A program made the translations under genes and the position numbers. This document shows, one piece after another, positions 12,320 to 14,074 of a stretch of DNA of 14,074 nt. The notes beneath the pieces are model-generated. The model did not search any database. It saw only the letters and a list, made by a program, of their open reading frames with translations, and had not been told where the DNA came from. The stretch covers positions 1-14,074 of the forward strand of contig JAPLZR010000072.1 in NCBI GenBank assembly GCA_026394935.1. Direction: 5' to 3'. The DNA comes from Candidatus Woesearchaeota archaeon (GTDB taxonomy: Archaea; Nanobdellota; Nanobdellia; Woesearchaeales; ARS49). Numbering within the stretch: the stretch's first letter is position 1; every line of letters starts with the position of its first letter.

Positions 12320-12982
12320 ATGGAAAAAGCCTGCTGCAGAAAAGACCACAAAAAAGGCATAGAGAAGTTTGAAAACCCATCAATAGAGTCAAACTTCTCT
12401 AAGAGGACTTTGAGAAATAGCAAAAATAATAGTTATTCAAAGTCCTCAATACTTCAAGGAATAGGATACGGACTAATACCCCACGCAGGCTGCATAGCAT
12501 TCATAATATTCGCAATACTAGGAGTAACAACAGCAACAGCAATATTCAAGCCATTACTGATGAGCGCATACTTCTTCTACACACTAATAGCACTCTCACT
12601 CGTTTTCGCAACAATATCAGCAATGATTTATTTGAAAAGAAACGGAGGAACAGCAAAACAGCACTGGAAATACCTATCAATACTATACGGAACAACCATG
12701 ATTGTAAACCTGCTGATGTTCACAGCCATATTCCCGTACGCAGCAAACGCAATATCAACAGGAGAAATAGGAAACGCACAAATAAAACTGCAAGTAGAAA
12801 TCCCCTGCCCAGGACACGCACCGTTAATCATGGACGAGCTAAAAACAATCAACGGCATTGGAGAAACAAAATTCTCAACACCAAACATCTTTGATGTCAG
12901 CTACGACAGCACAAAAACAACAAAAGAAGAAATACTCAAACTCAAAATATTCGAGACATACAAAGCAACAGTTCTATCATAA
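12320..12982 (+). CDS. Three-helix membrane protein with C-terminal heavy-metal-associated-like domain
   Basis: A 220-residue protein. The N-terminus A-C-C-R-K-D-H (4-10) could bind metal. Transmembrane helices lie near 46-72 (with G-L-I-P-H-A-G-C at 51-58), 78-105 and 117-145. Residues 154-220 look like an HMA fold: I-K-L-Q-V-E-I-P-C-P-G-H-A, a helix, G-I-G-E-T-K-F, F-D-V-S-Y-D and the final helix and strand. The usual C-x-x-C loop is C163-P-G-H166. A role in copper, mercury or other soft-metal transfer across the membrane is plausible but unproven. Residues 14-43, Ser/Asn-rich, are encoded exactly by two inverted repeats and look inserted between the metal motif and the first helix. The 3' end overlaps ftsY by 6 bases. 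Confidence 0.72.
   Translation: MEKACCRKDHKKGIEKFENPSIESNFSKRTLRNSKNNSYSKSSILQGIGYGLIPHAGCIAFIIFAILGVTTATAIFKPLLMSAYFFYTLIALSLVFATISAMIYLKRNGGTAKQHWKYLSILYGTTMIVNLLMFTAIFPYAANAISTGEIGNAQIKLQVEIPCPGHAPLIMDELKTINGIGETKFSTPNIFDVSYDSTKTTKEEILKLKIFETYKATVLS
12360..12401. repeat. Inverted repeat 1, 13-base arms
   Basis: TAGAGAAGTTTGA (12360-12372) and its exact reverse complement TCAAACTTCTCTA (12389-12401) flank a 16-base loop. It lies within the 5' coding part of the membrane protein gene and would form a strong hairpin in DNA or mRNA. Confidence 0.85.
12403..12447. repeat. Inverted repeat 2, 11-base arms
   Basis: GAGGACTTTGA (12403-12413) and TCAAAGTCCTC (12437-12447) are exact reverse complements around a 23-base loop. 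It starts one base after repeat 1 ends, and its arms match those of repeat 1 at 9 of 11 positions. Confidence 0.85.
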
Positions 12983-14074
12983 CCCGATGCTTGCCAATAA
13001 TATCTCCTTGTCAAACTCCTGCAGATCTTCGTATTCTTGTCCAACGCCGAGAAATAGAATGGGCTTCTGAGTAACATAACTCACAGAAATAGCAGCACCA
13101 CCCTTCTCATCAACATCAGCCTTTGCCAAAATAATACCGTCAATGCCAACAGCAACATTAAACTGCTTAGCCTGCTCAACACAATCATTACCAGTAATAC
13201 TCTCGCCAACAAACAACTTCAAATCAGGCTTTGCAACCCTCATAATCTTCTTCATCTCATCCATCAGGTTTACGTTACTGTGCAGTCTGCCTGCCGTGTC
13301 TATCAAGACAACATCCTTCCTGTTAGCCTCAGCATGCTTGATAGCATCAAAAGCAACAGCAGCAGGATCTGAACCGTAATCCTGACGAATAAGCTTAACA
13401 CCCAACTTGTCAGCGTGCAGTTGAAGCTGGTCAATAGCAGCAGCACGGAAAGTATCAGCAGCAGCAAGAACAACACTCAAACCATTGTTTTGAAGGAATT
13501 TTGCCACTTTAGCAATACTAGTCGTCTTCCCACTGCCGTTAACGCCAACAAAACAAATCACAAAAGGCTTCTTCTGACGGGCTCTCGCCAACAAATCAAT
13601 ACCAGGAATGCCAAACAAGTCCTCAATGCTCTTGTGCAAAGAATTTGCTATGGTTTCATCAACCTGACCTCGCGGAATCGGCTTGTCAACAAGCTGAACT
13701 TTCAAGTCCGACTTAATCTTCTCAATCACTTCAACAGCAACATTATTCTCGAGCAAAGCAAGCTCCAAATCCCAAAACAACTCATCAAACTTTTCAGCAC
13801 TAATCCTCTTAGTAGTAATCGTTTCAGTAATCTTCTGGAAAAAGCCCTTCTTCTCCTCTTCAACAGGCTTTTCTTCAGGCTTAACTTCCGGTTTTGATTC
13901 ACCAACAACGGCTTCCTTCAGTTTTGCAAAAAAACCCTTTTCGACTTCGGGCTCTTTAGGCTTCTCGACTTTCTTTTCAACAGGAACTTCAACCTTTTCA
14001 ACTTTCTTAACTTCAACCCTGGGCTTTTCAGCTTTAACTTCAACCTTAATTTCTTCAACCTTAATTTCTTCAAC
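12977..14074 (-). CDS. ftsY: FtsY, signal recognition particle receptor GTPase (5' end outside window)
   Basis: 365 codons are visible, with the start beyond 14074. The NG domain is complete: N-domain helices, P-loop G-V-N-G-S-G-K-T-T (visible residues 177-185), D-T-F-R-A-A-A, D-T-A-G-R-L (259-264), A-K-A-D (317-320, where T-K-x-D is usual) and the closing F-L-G-V-G-Q-E-Y-E-D-L typical of FtsY. The protein docks SRP-ribosome complexes at the membrane for co-translational insertion. The visible ~75-residue N-terminal stretch is Lys/Glu/Val/Pro-rich with V-E-E-I-K repeats and two K-G-F-F-x-K segments (46-51 and 76-81), probably amphipathic membrane-targeting helices. A TTG at 13780 is internal, not a start, because the frame stays open and sensible to the window edge. 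Confidence 0.95.
   Translation of the reverse strand, partial: VEEIKVEEIKVEVKAEKPRVEVKKVEKVEVPVEKKVEKPKEPEVEKGFFAKLKEAVVGESKPEVKPEEKPVEEEKKGFFQKITETITTKRISAEKFDELFWDLELALLENNVAVEVIEKIKSDLKVQLVDKPIPRGQVDETIANSLHKSIEDLFGIPGIDLLARARQKKPFVICFVGVNGSGKTTSIAKVAKFLQNNGLSVVLAAADTFRAAAIDQLQLHADKLGVKLIRQDYGSDPAAVAFDAIKHAEANRKDVVLIDTAGRLHSNVNLMDEMKKIMRVAKPDLKLFVGESITGNDCVEQAKQFNVAVGIDGIILAKADVDEKGGAAISVSYVTQKPILFLGVGQEYEDLQEFDKEILLASIGL
14045..14074. repeat. 15-base tandem repeat, two copies, at window edge
   Basis: CTTAATTTCTTCAAC occurs twice without a break. It encodes V-E-E-I-K twice in the FtsY N-terminal region and may continue beyond the window. Confidence 0.8.

Noticed and set aside
12360..12447. 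CRISPR-like or insertion-sequence terminal repeats
   Set aside because: There is no spacer-repeat periodicity and no transposase between the arms; loops are only 16 and 23 bases.
13415..13897. 160-residue plus-strand open frame opposite ftsY
   Set aside because: Shadow of the conserved GTPase gene, with no family resemblance.

Overview
The window looks like chromosomal DNA of an archaeon. It carries a TrmB-type sugar regulator, an archaeal FtsY, a Hel308-type helicase fragment and a Yip1-family membrane protein. Archaeal TATA boxes sit about 26 bases before leaderless starts, and genes with a short leader carry GGAGGTG-like ribosome sites. The compact layout (ATGA overlaps, convergent genes overlapping by 4-14 bases) and the many small membrane-anchored or Cys-rich exported proteins of unknown function suggest a small-genome DPANN lineage such as Woesearchaeota or Pacearchaeota. 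That placement is inference.

Layout. 91-796 (+) is a TrmB regulator interrupted by a one-base frameshift. 2216-793 (-) holds two tandem paralogous exported proteins with an RskA-C-like domain. 2356-3760 (+) holds a short GH15 / phosphorylase-kinase-alpha-like protein coupled to a small ART-fold-like protein, itself frameshifted. 8615-6016 (-) is GalT plus a glycogen-debranching-type glucosidase. It is followed on the same strand by a membrane-anchored HTH regulator (5964-5413), a SIMPL-domain lipoprotein and a 35-cysteine lipoprotein (to 3757). 8711-9736 (+) is an operon of three small membrane-anchored proteins, each with four cysteines and a Thr-Gly pair at residues 32-34. 9806-11007 (+) is a SpoIIE/RsbU-like PP2C phosphatase followed by a STAS-like protein, a partner-switching pair without a visible kinase. 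11062-11592 (+) is a Yip1-family protein, converging on a Hel308-like gene that stops after its first RecA domain (12235-11582, -). 12320-12982 (+) is a membrane protein with a heavy-metal-associated-like tail and two nested inverted repeats in its 5' coding region. The window closes inside ftsY (-), whose 5' end is missing.

How the genes fit together. TrmB, the GH15-like protein, the debranching enzyme and GalT form a plausible alpha-glucan / hexose-phosphate theme. The exported lipoproteins and anchored Cys proteins look like cell-surface functions. The strongest candidate for an undescribed system is the phosphatase-STAS pair. Archaea have no sigma factor, so any partner switch here must have another target. 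Its base composition also differs from the strongly A/C-skewed DNA around it, and both proteins deviate at key motif positions. No tRNA, rRNA, CRISPR array or insertion sequence was seen, and there is no gene-free stretch over 300 bases.
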